Assembly (NCBI GenBank): GCA_034431435.1
Contig: DAOUDG010000085.1
Span: forward strand, 69,517 to 133,516
Origin: JAHCIE01 sp034431435
GTDB lineage: Bacteria > Chloroflexota > Anaerolineae > Epilineales > JAHCIE01
Reading direction: 5' to 3'
Length of the DNA: 64,000 bases
Positions 1 to 8,923 of the stretch are shown one piece after another. A program made the translations under genes and the position numbers. The notes under the pieces were generated by a model. That model did no database searches and was not told where the DNA came from. It worked only from the letters and a program-made list of their open reading frames with translations. Positions within the stretch are counted from its first letter, which is position 1. Each line of letters starts with the position of its first letter.

Positions 1-1467
1 CGCCGGCGCGGCGAGTAACAACCGATGCCATGCCAGGTCGACGGTCAGCGCCCCGCCGAAAATGATGGTTGCCCAGAACCAGCTAGCCAGCATGAAAAAG
101 CGCGGGTCGAGTAGCTTAACGGTGCTGTACGCCAGACCCAGAACGAAGAGGATGGCTGAGACGAAGTCCAGCAGCGGAATAGATGCGTTGTAGAACCCCC
201 CCGCCGCGGGTCTGGCAATGAAGCCCAGCAACGATCGACTCAGGAGGCCCCACCATACCACGAAGGGCGACGTACCGAGTCGAGTGGCCTCGCGCTGTAG
301 GTAGCCCGACTGAAGGACGCCGACTTGATTCATGCGCGTCGCGAAGTCGGCCGGGTGGTCCCTGAACCACAGCAGCTGTGGCCCCGCCACCACCACCACG
401 GTCGCAGCAAACAGCAACAGGCCTTGCCAGTTCTCTGCCAGAAAGCGCCGCTGGCGGACCAGCATGTAGAGCAGCCAGAGCGCCACCAGCCCAAATACCA
501 GACGCGCCCCCACGTAGCTATACCAGGCGAACGATGCGGCCAGGCCTGCCCACAGATAGTCGAGGGGGCGGCGACTGTTCGCCGCGCGATACACGAGCAG
601 GAAGGCCAGGGTGGAGAAAAAAGCGTCTCCCACATTCATCCAGGCCAGGCGGCTAAAATGGATGTGAAAGTGCCATGATGCCAGGAAGAGCGCCGCGACA
701 AGCCCGACCAGCCGACCGAACGTGGCGCGTCCCAACAAGTACAGGAGAGGGACCGTCGCGATGGCCTGGAGGACGGAGGAGGCCCGCACGCCCGCCACAT
801 CTGCGCCGAGGATGCGCACAAATAGCGCTACTGGCAGGAACGACATGTTCGGCTGGCTCGACCAGCCGAGTTGGAAGACATTCGTTACCTTGCCCTGGAG
901 AATACGCACCGCCTCGGCGCCAATCGATGCCTCATCGCCCTGAAAGGGGTAAGGCACGGTTGTGAGAGACGGCAACCGCACTGCGGCTGCCAGCAGTGTC
1001 AGCCCCACTACGATCAGAAGATCCCAGCGCGCTGCCTTGATGCCTCGCCAGATATCGGTCGGCGGCGTCCACCAGTAGGCCAGGGCTGCTGCAATGAAAG
1101 CCACGACACTGAGCGCCCACAGGTAACTACCGACGCGATGCGCGTCCAGCGTGCCCTGCCCGTCGAGATTGAGGCGGACGGCCTGCAACCAGGCTAGCGC
1201 GCTGATGATGGCCAGACCCGCCGGAAGCCAGGGGAACTCTCGCCAGCGGAGGTTGGGTACATCGACAGCTGTCGTCGCCGCGCCCACCGGAAGGCGACCC
1301 AACTGGTACGTAGACAGCACGAAAGCCATGATGGCTGCCCCGTATAGCCCGGCTGCCGGCCACGTGCCCTGCGGAACTGCTGCCAGTACCCACTGGGCCA
1401 ACGCCGCCAGGGCGAAGCTGCCGGCAAAGAGGCCAAGCCAGATCAGGCGATTGTCGCCAGTACGCAT
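1..1467 (-). CDS. GT39/ArnT-like membrane glycosyltransferase, 3' end cut by window edge
   Basis: The minus-strand frame is open from an ATG at 1467 to the window edge (489 codons, no stop), so the C-terminus is missing. Hydrophobic segments run throughout. The N-terminal half has PYPFQGDEA with acidic residues D178/E179, the pair in the first large extracytoplasmic loop that GT-C enzymes of the PMT_2/ArnT type use in catalysis. The next gene (1491-3473) has the same motif at exactly the same residue numbers, and both share AWYSYVGAR or TWYSYVGAR and DHPxxFxTRMNQVG, so the two are tandem paralogues. Expected role from the family: transfer of a sugar from a polyprenyl-phosphate donor to a lipid, glycan or protein on the outer face of the membrane. 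Acceptor and donor are unknown. It lies 23 bp downstream of the paralogue and is probably co-transcribed. Confidence 0.85.
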   Translation of the reverse strand, partial: MRTGDNRLIWLGLFAGSFALAALAQWVLAAVPQGTWPAAGLYGAAIMAFVLSTYQLGRLPVGAATTAVDVPNLRWREFPWLPAGLAIISALAWLQAVRLNLDGQGTLDAHRVGSYLWALSVVAFIAAALAYWWTPPTDIWRGIKAARWDLLIVVGLTLLAAAVRLPSLTTVPYPFQGDEASIGAEAVRILQGKVTNVFQLGWSSQPNMSFLPVALFVRILGADVAGVRASSVLQAIATVPLLYLLGRATFGRLVGLVAALFLASWHFHIHFSRLAWMNVGDAFFSTLAFLLVYRAANSRRPLDYLWAGLAASFAWYSYVGARLVFGLVALWLLYMLVRQRRFLAENWQGLLLFAATVVVVAGPQLLWFRDHPADFATRMNQVGVLQSGYLQREATRLGTSPFVVWWGLLSRSLLGFIARPAAGGFYNASIPLLDFVSAILFVLGLAYSTVKLLDPRFFMLASWFWATIIFGGALTVDLAWHRLLLAAPA

Positions 1468-1490
1468 GCCATCACCTCATCGCGCCTGTA

Positions 1491-3473
1491 TCACTCAGCG
1501 GGCGGCTCGTAGGCGAAGAAGAGCGGCTCGGGCCGAATCTTGCTCGGCACCTCCCACCATTCCCCGTCAGGGTAGCGTTGCGCTATCAGCTCAAGGTCGC
1601 GGCGTCGGTCCGGTAGCGCGAGAAAAACAGCCCGCCGGTCGATGGGCAGCGCCGGTACGGTCTGAGGTGTAACCTTCTCCGGTAAGTCGATGCCCTTGAC
1701 ATCCGGCGCCAGATACGGGATGCTCGGAAAGCCAACAAACATGCGGGGCATGCCCGCGAAGTAGGCCACGTAATTGGGGCCTTGCCGCTGCAGAAACAAG
1801 CCGATTTCGTGTCCGGCTTCGGAATTGGCGTCGGCGAAAGTGTTGCGTGGCGTATAGCTCAGGAAATAGTAGCCCACGCTGGACACGGATATCGCGACGA
1901 GGAAGATGGCCAACGCAGTCGCAGCCACCCGATGCGGTATCGGGGCCCAGGCCCGCAGGATGACGAACGATGTTATCAGCGTGATCGCAATGAACAGACA
2001 TACGGCCGGCGCGGCCAGCAGCATACGGCTCGGGTTCGGCACCTCAATCGCCAGGGCGTTGGTCAGTATCATCGTCCCCCAGAACCAGATCGCCAGCAAG
2101 AAGTAGCGCCGCTCCAGCAGACGGACTGTGCTGTAGGCAAGCCCGAACACGAAGAGAAGCGACAGCAATGGGTCCAGCAGGGCGACCGGCGCGCGGTAGA
2201 ACCCTGGCTGCGCCGGCAGTGATACCCAGCCGAGCAACACGTCCAGGAAATGGCGCGCGAACAAGGCGAGCGGTGACGTGCCTTGACGGGCAGCCTCCTC
2301 GACGAGCCACCCCGTCTGGATAATGCCCACCTGATTCATGCGCGTGCCAAACTCGTCGGGATGATCGCGGAACCAGAGCATCTGCGGTCCCGCGACAACC
2401 ACGATCGACGCAAGAAAGAGAACGAGGCCGCGCCAACTCTCCATGAAAAAGCCCCGTTGGCGAAGGATGAGGTAGCCCAGATAGACAAGAGCCAGCAGGA
2501 AGATGAGGCGTGCGCCCACGTACGAATACCAGGTCAGCGCGGCGGCCACGCCGGCCCAGACGTAGGGTAGCGGCTTACGATCCTCGGTAGCTCGATACAG
2601 CAACCAGAACACCAGCGCGGCAAAGAAAGCATCCCCAATGTTGTTAGCCGCCAGCCGGCTGAAGTGAATGGGATAGTGCCAGGTGGCCAGGATCGTCGCG
2701 GCGATGAGGCCTGCCCAGGGGCCGAACATGCGACGCCCCAGCATGTACAAGAGCGGCACAGTCAGCGTCCCCTGCACGACCGACCAGAAGCGCCCACCCA
2801 GGATGCCTGGCCCGAAGAGGGCGATGGACACCGCATTCGGGACAAACGTCATGTTGGGTTGGCCGTACCAACTGACGTGAAACATGGCCGCGTGTTTCCC
2901 CGTCAGGACACGCACACCCTCTGTCGCAATCGCCGCCTCGTCCCCCTGCAAAGGGTAGGGTATGTCTGAGACGTTGATCGCGCGCAAAAGGAAGGCCACC
3001 AGGGTCAACCCGGCTACGCCCACGATTTCCCATCGCGCGCCGACAAGTCGCTGCCACAGCCGCCCCGTCGGGCGCCAGAAGGCAACCACACAGGCCAGCA
3101 CGAAGGCTGCCACACTCACCAACCACAGAGCGAAGCCGAGTCGATACTGCTCAGGCTGCAAGCCCATCGGCAGGCTGCTGCGGAGAGCCAGGACCCAGGT
3201 GGTCGCGCTGAGCGCCGCCAGCGCCACCGCCAGCCAGGGTAGGCTGCGCCATCGTGGCTCAAAGGCCGTCTCTCCGCTCTCCCCGACGGTCTCCGGTAGA
3301 CGCTCGAGGCCGCGAAGGCCGACGATGAAAAGAGTGATGGCGACGGCGTAGAGGGCGAAGCCGGGCGCGCTGCTGGCCGACTGTCCCATGATCATCAGTT
3401 GAGCTATGAGCGCTGTGGCGACCGCTCCTGCCAACACCGCCAGCCACAACCTACGTTGGTCATGCGCCTTCAT
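1491..3473 (-). CDS. GT39/ArnT-like membrane glycosyltransferase
   Basis: 660 aa, polytopic, with many hydrophobic segments and a C-terminal soluble part of roughly 130 residues. The loop motif IPYPLQGDEA (D178, E179) is the GT-C acidic pair. HFSRLAANNIGDAFF and TWYSYVGARL match the PMT_2 family pattern. The family moves sugars from polyprenyl-phosphate sugars to lipid A, glycans or proteins in the outer leaflet; the substrate here cannot be read from sequence. The start ATG at 3473 follows the stop of the 739-aa gene (3483) by 9 nt, so the genes are surely co-transcribed. Its neighbours (GT4, methyltransferase, epimerase, flippase-like protein) suggest envelope glycolipid or glycoprotein assembly. 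Confidence 0.9.
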   Translation of the reverse strand: MKAHDQRRLWLAVLAGAVATALIAQLMIMGQSASSAPGFALYAVAITLFIVGLRGLERLPETVGESGETAFEPRWRSLPWLAVALAALSATTWVLALRSSLPMGLQPEQYRLGFALWLVSVAAFVLACVVAFWRPTGRLWQRLVGARWEIVGVAGLTLVAFLLRAINVSDIPYPLQGDEAAIATEGVRVLTGKHAAMFHVSWYGQPNMTFVPNAVSIALFGPGILGGRFWSVVQGTLTVPLLYMLGRRMFGPWAGLIAATILATWHYPIHFSRLAANNIGDAFFAALVFWLLYRATEDRKPLPYVWAGVAAALTWYSYVGARLIFLLALVYLGYLILRQRGFFMESWRGLVLFLASIVVVAGPQMLWFRDHPDEFGTRMNQVGIIQTGWLVEEAARQGTSPLALFARHFLDVLLGWVSLPAQPGFYRAPVALLDPLLSLLFVFGLAYSTVRLLERRYFLLAIWFWGTMILTNALAIEVPNPSRMLLAAPAVCLFIAITLITSFVILRAWAPIPHRVAATALAIFLVAISVSSVGYYFLSYTPRNTFADANSEAGHEIGLFLQRQGPNYVAYFAGMPRMFVGFPSIPYLAPDVKGIDLPEKVTPQTVPALPIDRRAVFLALPDRRRDLELIAQRYPDGEWWEVPSKIRPEPLFFAYEPPAE

Positions 3474-3482
3474 AGGATGCCC

Positions 3483-5702
3483 TTAGCGCGGTGTCTCTCC
3501 CCTGGCCGGAACGAAGAACACGAGGAAGTCACGGCCCGGCGTGCGAGACTGGTAGGTCGAGAGTTGGCCCGTGGGGAAGGCGGCTTGCAAGGTGCGCAGG
3601 CCGCCCTGGTCCGACGGGTTGACGAGGTACATCCTGGCGGCCCGGTCGTCGACCTGGCTCCCTACCGCCTGCGACAGATTCTCGCTAAGGATATAGTTGT
3701 TGCGAACGCCGGCCCCCATGGCGAGATACACGTTGCGCGTATCGACCCAGTTGGGCCAGGCCACGATGAAGGTGTGGTTCACGTCGCCGACGCTCGCCGT
3801 GAAGCCCTTGAGCGCGGCGGCCATCTCCGACGTATTCCAGACCATACTCCGTTCCTGGAAGTCGTAGACCTGGAAGTACTGGCGGAGGTTCAGGACCGTC
3901 GCGCTCAGCAGCAGCGCGGCCACGAGAATCGCCGATAGGGCCTTGCCCCACGCGCCCAACGCGCCGCGTAGGTTGCGGGCGATGAGGACGATGGGCAGCG
4001 CTGCGATGATCATGGCGATGGGTGGCGCGCCGCCACCGCGCACGACGCTCGGATTCTCGATGGGGAAGGCGAGCGCCAGGATGGACGGCAGCAGCAGCAG
4101 CGCCAGGCTGACCAGCAGGGCCACGGCGGTGAAGCTGCGCTGCCTCAGCACGCCCAAGTCGAAGCGGCCCAGCGAGACGGTCCCCCAGATTGCCAGCAAG
4201 ATATAGATGAATCCCAGGGCAAACAGCGCCGCCGTGATGGGGTCCAGATGGTAATCCCACATGACGTTGTTGACCCACACCACATCGCCCCGGTAGTTGA
4301 ACTGGAGCGCGGCATTCGCGATGTTCTGCACGAGACGACCGATGGGGTTGAAGCTCCCCGCCTCGGTGGTCGCCGAGCGGGTCAGCGAGCGATACCAAAA
4401 CTGGTCGGGCCGCTCCAGGCTGAAGCGCAGCAGCGGCAGGAAGAGTAGGGCGACCGCCCCCGCCATGAGCGTCGCGTTCGCCCAGAAGGGGCGCGTGAGG
4501 CTGGGGGGCAGCGGGGCGTCGGTCGCCTCGGCGGCCACGGCCCCCGCCTGGCTGTCGCTGCGCCAGAGATTGGCGGCCAGGGCGCGCAGCCCCGTCGTGA
4601 AGCCGCCCGGCCAGGCGACCAGGTCCCACACGAGCCGCAGGCCGACCAGCGCCGCCACCAGCACCGGCACGATGCGCATGGAGGTGTAGGTGTGCAGGCC
4701 GATGCCCAGGAACAGCCCGGCTAGCAGCCAGTCGTTGCGGCGATTGAGACGCATGCCCCGCAGCAGGAAGAATAGGGTCGGCGTGGCGAAGGCCGCCGTG
4801 AAGGGGAAGCGCAGCCCCACCCGGCTGATCTCGACGTGCCACTTAGAGATGGCCGTCAGGAACGCGGCCAGCAGGCCCACATTTCGCCCGCCTACCTCCC
4901 GCCCCAGCAGGTAGACGAAGGGGATGGTGAGGAAGCCAATCAGCGCCGTGCCAATCTTGAGGGCCAGGTGGTCGGTTTGCAAGTTGAACAGGGAGATGAG
5001 ACCGGCGGTCCAGTAGAACTGGAACAACTCGCGCCCGGTGTTGCGCGCCAGAAAGACGGGGCGAGTACCATTCAGGATGTCGATGACATCGTATAGCTTC
5101 TCGGCGTGGTCGGAGGTCGGCTCGGCGGGCACGCTGGCGAGCTGATAGAAGCGGAAGAAGGCCGCCACGGCCAGGATGCCTAGCAGCGCCACCGCTGTCC
5201 AGCCGAAGGGGACGCGCCAGGCGCGGATGCGCCGCCAGACCCCGGCCAGGTTCGTCGCGCCCCAATCCCACGCCGCCAGGTAGAAGGCGGCCAGCGCGGC
5301 CAGCCATAGCGTCGTGTTGACAGGGGTGAAACAGTAGGTCTTGTTTGGCGATTCAGGGGCGATGCCCGGTACGGCGCACGTGTCGCGGCCGAAGAAGAGA
5401 AACGCCAGCACAAACAGGACGCCCGATGCGATAAGCAGCCGCTGTCGCCACGTTGCGGTCAGGATACTGGCGATGCGGGGTACGACCAGGGCGCGCGGAC
5501 CATCGCGCAGGACGCGAGTGGGGTTGCGACCCAACGCCCACACGAACAGCACAGCGGCGACGATGTAGCCGACGATGCCGTCCAGGGGAACGCTGCGGTC
5601 GGTGAGGTAGCGCTGTGCCCAGATGCCGATACCGAGGGCCAGGACAAGGAGGGCGGCCGTCACGGTGGCGCGGCGGGCGGTGTTCGTGGCTGCGGACTGC
5701 AT
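3483..5702 (-). CDS. GT39-like membrane glycosyltransferase, divergent
   Basis: 739 aa, polytopic. The loop after the early hydrophobic segments carries VPAEPTSDHAEKLYDV (D198, E201), equivalent in position to the catalytic acidic pair of GT-C/PMT_2 enzymes but spaced D-x-x-E rather than D-E. VYLLGREVGGRNVGLLAAFL and ISKWHVEISRVGLRFPF match the transmembrane pattern of the two downstream paralogues. A soluble C-terminal region begins near residue 610. It is more distant from the other two than they are from each other. It starts 39 nt after the methyltransferase stop. The acceptor is unknown; polyprenyl-phosphate-sugar dependence is family knowledge. Confidence 0.85.
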   Translation of the reverse strand: MQSAATNTARRATVTAALLVLALGIGIWAQRYLTDRSVPLDGIVGYIVAAVLFVWALGRNPTRVLRDGPRALVVPRIASILTATWRQRLLIASGVLFVLAFLFFGRDTCAVPGIAPESPNKTYCFTPVNTTLWLAALAAFYLAAWDWGATNLAGVWRRIRAWRVPFGWTAVALLGILAVAAFFRFYQLASVPAEPTSDHAEKLYDVIDILNGTRPVFLARNTGRELFQFYWTAGLISLFNLQTDHLALKIGTALIGFLTIPFVYLLGREVGGRNVGLLAAFLTAISKWHVEISRVGLRFPFTAAFATPTLFFLLRGMRLNRRNDWLLAGLFLGIGLHTYTSMRIVPVLVAALVGLRLVWDLVAWPGGFTTGLRALAANLWRSDSQAGAVAAEATDAPLPPSLTRPFWANATLMAGAVALLFLPLLRFSLERPDQFWYRSLTRSATTEAGSFNPIGRLVQNIANAALQFNYRGDVVWVNNVMWDYHLDPITAALFALGFIYILLAIWGTVSLGRFDLGVLRQRSFTAVALLVSLALLLLPSILALAFPIENPSVVRGGGAPPIAMIIAALPIVLIARNLRGALGAWGKALSAILVAALLLSATVLNLRQYFQVYDFQERSMVWNTSEMAAALKGFTASVGDVNHTFIVAWPNWVDTRNVYLAMGAGVRNNYILSENLSQAVGSQVDDRAARMYLVNPSDQGGLRTLQAAFPTGQLSTYQSRTPGRDFLVFFVPARGETPR

Positions 5703-5741
5703 CTATTCCTCGTGCGGGGTCGAATCGGTGGACAGTGGCGG

Positions 5742-6572
5742 CTAGCCGCGCTTCACACAGCGCACGAATTGATACGCGCCGACCTCGGGAAGCGGCTCTT
5801 CGTAATACTGGCGCAGCCAGGCATCGAACGGGGCCATCTGGGCCGGGTGGATGACCCACTTGCGGAACAGCCCGCGCGTTACCAGATTCGGGACTCCCAG
5901 ATAGTGGCTCATGTCGAAGGCGTGGTGGGCAGATTCCGAGAAGTAGTAGAAGCGCTCCACCACGTCCAGGCCAACGGCGTCAAACCGCCGCGCCCATTCT
6001 TCGGGCGGGTAGACGTGGTAATGGTGCGAGATGGTATTGAAGAAATCGCCGTACCGCTCCGACAGCGAAGCGAGACCGGCCTCGCGAAACAGCGTGCTAC
6101 CGAGAAGGAAGTCGGGGTAATGCTCACTCGGTAGCGTCGTGGCAAATGTACCCCCCGGTCGAAGCACGCGACTTATCTCTCTTAACGTAGATTCATTGTC
6201 CGGGATATGCTCGATGACGCAATTGCTGACGACGGTATTGAATGCGCCATCCGGGAACGGCATGCGCGTCGCGTCACCCTGGGTCACCAGCTTGTACACG
6301 TCGCGGCGCACCGCCGCCTCGATGAGGTCGCTCCAGAGGGGGTCGAGGCCCACGTCGATCTGCTCGTCGTAGGCGATGGAGGCGAAGTGGCCATCGCCGC
6401 AGCCGATGTCGAGCACGGGGTGGACCAGGGGCACCCGTCCCATGAACTTTGCCTCCACCGACCGCAGCACGGCGCGGTGCGGGGCCATCGTGTAGACGTG
6501 GGGCGTGAAGTAGTCTCGCTCGCCGGACCACGTCGCGCCCGCCGTGGCGGGCGGCCTGGTATCACTCGCCAT
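5742..6572 (-). CDS. class I SAM-dependent methyltransferase
   Basis: 276 aa from the ATG at 6572, chosen because GGAGG lies 5-6 nt upstream; a longer frame from 6617 would overlap the GT4 gene by 56 nt and lacks a ribosome site. Motif I VLDIGCGDGHFAS near residue 53 binds SAM, an acidic residue follows in VGLDPLW, and FNTVVSNCVIEHIPD plus EISRVLRPGGTFATTLP are the usual post-I motifs of the Methyltransf_11 group. It overlaps the GT4 stop by 11 nt, which implies translational coupling. Context suggests methylation of a sugar or lipid-linked glycan, but the substrate is not identifiable. Confidence 0.88.
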   Translation of the reverse strand: MASDTRPPATAGATWSGERDYFTPHVYTMAPHRAVLRSVEAKFMGRVPLVHPVLDIGCGDGHFASIAYDEQIDVGLDPLWSDLIEAAVRRDVYKLVTQGDATRMPFPDGAFNTVVSNCVIEHIPDNESTLREISRVLRPGGTFATTLPSEHYPDFLLGSTLFREAGLASLSERYGDFFNTISHHYHVYPPEEWARRFDAVGLDVVERFYYFSESAHHAFDMSHYLGVPNLVTRGLFRKWVIHPAQMAPFDAWLRQYYEEPLPEVGAYQFVRCVKRG

Positions 6573-7812
6573 CAGATCCTCCCGACGCGGCCACGTAGGA
6601 CACCCCCTCAGGCGCATGCGCCCCGGCGCTCGCCGCTCGCGGCAGCACCACGCGATGTGTCATGCGCGCCACCTCTGCCTCAAACAAGGTCTCGTACATG
6701 TCCGCCGTGCGATTCAGGTCGAAGATGTGGGCGATCTCATCGCGCGGGCGGACGTAGTGGCTCTTGTTGGTCAGAATGCGCGTCACGGCGTCGGCCAGGG
6801 CCACGCCATCGCCTATGGGTGTGACCTCCCCCATGCCCGTCATCCGCACCGGCTGACGGACGCCCGGCAAGTTGCTGGCGACGACGGGCGTCCCGCACAG
6901 CATGGCTTCGACCTGCACCAGGCCGAAGGACTCGGTGGAGTTGAGGCTCGGGACCAGCAGGGCATCCAGCGCGCCCAGGTAGGCAGGCATCTCGCGCGTC
7001 GGGTGCAGCGTCCCCAGGAACTCCCAGTGATCGCCGAGGGCGGCGATGCGGGGGGCCAGTCGCTCCCAGTACAGCTCCTCGCCGATGATGCCCTGGTAAG
7101 GTCCGGCGAAGAACGCCTTCAAGTTGGGGAAGCGTCGCAGCAGGGTGGGCATGGCGTCCAGCAGGACTTCGATGCCCTTTTCGGCGGCGAAGCGCGCCGC
7201 GAAGCCAACGCTGGGCCGGCTATCCAGATGATGCGCGGCGCGGAAGGCGGCTACATCGGTGGGCTTGGGCTGGGGCATGATCACCGGCGGCGGGATGACG
7301 ACGATCTTCTGCTTGAACCGGCTCAGCAGCCGCGAGTGGTCGGCGTAATCCTGGGTGTAGGCGACAATTCTGTCGGCCCAGCGGGCGGCCAGGTAGTTGG
7401 CGCCGAAGGTCACCTCGTCCACGATGCGGTTCAGGCCACCCGGCGGCAATTGCAGATCGCAGTGATACGTCAGGATAGTCGGTTTCTTGAGCAGCCGCCC
7501 GCGCAGCGCCAGCCCCCAGGCGTCGAACTGGGGCAGGTGCACGCTCAACACGTCGTTCTCGCGCACGTAGCGCGTCGCGTACTGGCCGTAGGTGGGCATG
7601 ATGACGCCTTTGCTGACCCGGAACGCCACGGGAACCCGCACGACCCGCACGCCCTCGATGATCTCCTGCTTGGGCAGCGAGGCATCATAGTGGGAGGTCA
7701 GTACCGTGACCGCGTGGCCGCGTTCCGCCAGCACCCGTGCCAGCCGCTCGACGTAGATGGTCAGCCCGCTCACGTGGGGGCGATAGTAGGTAAGAGCAAG
7801 TAGAATCTTCAT
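6562..7812 (-). CDS. GT4-family glycosyltransferase
   Basis: 416 aa with a two-Rossmann GT-B layout. The N-terminus MKILLALTYYRPHVSGLTIY with RLARVLAERGHAVTVLTS is the acceptor-side signature of GT4 enzymes; the C-terminal domain has ESFGLVQVE, the E-x7-E motif that contacts the nucleotide-sugar, followed by AMLCGTPVVASNLPGV. No membrane segment is seen, so it is cytosolic or peripheral. Its ATG overlaps the epimerase stop by 4 nt (ATGA), and its own end overlaps the methyltransferase start. It likely adds a sugar to a lipid-linked intermediate; donor unknown. Confidence 0.92.
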   Translation of the reverse strand: MKILLALTYYRPHVSGLTIYVERLARVLAERGHAVTVLTSHYDASLPKQEIIEGVRVVRVPVAFRVSKGVIMPTYGQYATRYVRENDVLSVHLPQFDAWGLALRGRLLKKPTILTYHCDLQLPPGGLNRIVDEVTFGANYLAARWADRIVAYTQDYADHSRLLSRFKQKIVVIPPPVIMPQPKPTDVAAFRAAHHLDSRPSVGFAARFAAEKGIEVLLDAMPTLLRRFPNLKAFFAGPYQGIIGEELYWERLAPRIAALGDHWEFLGTLHPTREMPAYLGALDALLVPSLNSTESFGLVQVEAMLCGTPVVASNLPGVRQPVRMTGMGEVTPIGDGVALADAVTRILTNKSHYVRPRDEIAHIFDLNRTADMYETLFEAEVARMTHRVVLPRAASAGAHAPEGVSYVAASGGSDGE

Positions 7813-8858
7813 GCACCCTCAAACAGCGCGCGATTCTGCCGTACCCAGTCGGCCAATCGCGTAATACCTTCCTCGACCCCCACGCGGGGCTGCCAGCCAA
7901 AGTCGTGACGCGCCCGGCTGATGTCACAGAAGAAGACGGGCTGGTCGCCCGGCCGCCATTCGGCATGGGGAGCGTCGGCAATAGGCTGGCCCAGCGCGCG
8001 CGCCAGGATGGGCCGAAACTCCGCCCATACCGACATGGTGCGCTCCGCGCCGCCGCCTATGTTATACACCTGTCCGGCTGTGGTGTCTATTTTGTCAACG
8101 GCCATCTTGTAGGCAGCGATCAGGTCGTCGATGTACAGCAGGTCACGCACCTGCTTGCCGTCGCCATAGATGGTGATCGGGCGGTCGAGGGTGGTGGCGA
8201 TGATGAACCAGGCTACCCAGCCCTGGTCCTCGACACCCATCTGGCGCGGCCCGTAAATGCAACTCTGACGAAAGACGACGGTGGGCAGGCCGTAGATACG
8301 GTGGTAGTCGCGCACGTATTGATCCGCCGCGCCCTTGCTACACCCGTAGGGCGAGTGGAAATCCAGCGGCTGATGCTCGCTCGCCCCCTGGGGCAGGTCA
8401 CGGTAGGTGTAGCGCGTCGGTAGCTCGACGACCGCCACATCCTCCATCCCGCCGTAAACCTTGTTGGTGGACGAGAAGACGACAATCGGGTCATCGCCGT
8501 ACAGCCGCGCCGCTTCCAAAACGTTGAACGTGCCCAGGGCGTTGGCCTCGAAATCCTCGCGGGGCCGGGTGACGGACGTGGTGACGGCCGTCTGCCCGGC
8601 CAGGTGGTACACGACCTCGATGCTCGCCATCGCCTGGTTGATGGCTTCCGAACTGCGGATGTCGCCCTCGATGAACTGGAAGGCGCGCCCGTGCCGCTCG
8701 CGCAGCCAGGCCAGGTTTTGCGGCGTCCCCCGCCGCGACAGGTTGTCGAAGACGGTGATATGGTGGCCGTCGCCGACCAGATCATCGACCAGGTTACAGC
8801 CAATGAAGCCCGCGCCGCCGGTGACCAGAATCCGTCGCGGTGTATCTAGCGTCGTCAT
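7809..8858 (-). CDS. NAD-dependent sugar epimerase, CDP-paratose 2-epimerase-like
   Basis: 349 aa extended short-chain dehydrogenase. TGGAGFIG (residues 13-20) binds NAD; FSSTNKVYGG and the catalytic YGCSK (Y171, K175) are present. The stretches SPYGCSKGAADQYVRDYHRI and FRQSCIYGPRQMGVEDQGW are characteristic of the CDP-paratose 2-epimerase/tyvelose epimerase branch rather than of UDP-glucose 4-epimerases. It would supply a nucleotide sugar to the neighbouring glycosyltransferases. No genes for CDP-glucose synthesis or dehydration lie in the window, so the exact substrate is inferred only from family resemblance. It is coupled to the GT4 gene by a 4-nt overlap. Confidence 0.85.
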   Translation of the reverse strand: MTTLDTPRRILVTGGAGFIGCNLVDDLVGDGHHITVFDNLSRRGTPQNLAWLRERHGRAFQFIEGDIRSSEAINQAMASIEVVYHLAGQTAVTTSVTRPREDFEANALGTFNVLEAARLYGDDPIVVFSSTNKVYGGMEDVAVVELPTRYTYRDLPQGASEHQPLDFHSPYGCSKGAADQYVRDYHRIYGLPTVVFRQSCIYGPRQMGVEDQGWVAWFIIATTLDRPITIYGDGKQVRDLLYIDDLIAAYKMAVDKIDTTAGQVYNIGGGAERTMSVWAEFRPILARALGQPIADAPHAEWRPGDQPVFFCDISRARHDFGWQPRVGVEEGITRLADWVRQNRALFEGA

Positions 8859-8923
8859 GTCTGTCGCCCTCGCTCAAAACACATAAGGGCGCGAGGGACC
8901 TGCCCCTACGCCCATCGCTGTTG

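Noticed and set aside
3685..4842. A 385-codon minus-strand frame inside the 739-aa glycosyltransferase gene
   Set aside because: Composition (Arg, Gly, Pro, His) is that of an out-of-phase frame in GC-rich DNA, with no recognisable motif; the overlapping phase encodes a clear GT-C protein.
6544..7803. A 419-codon plus-strand frame antisense to the GT4 gene
   Set aside because: Antisense shadow with unusual composition and no family match.
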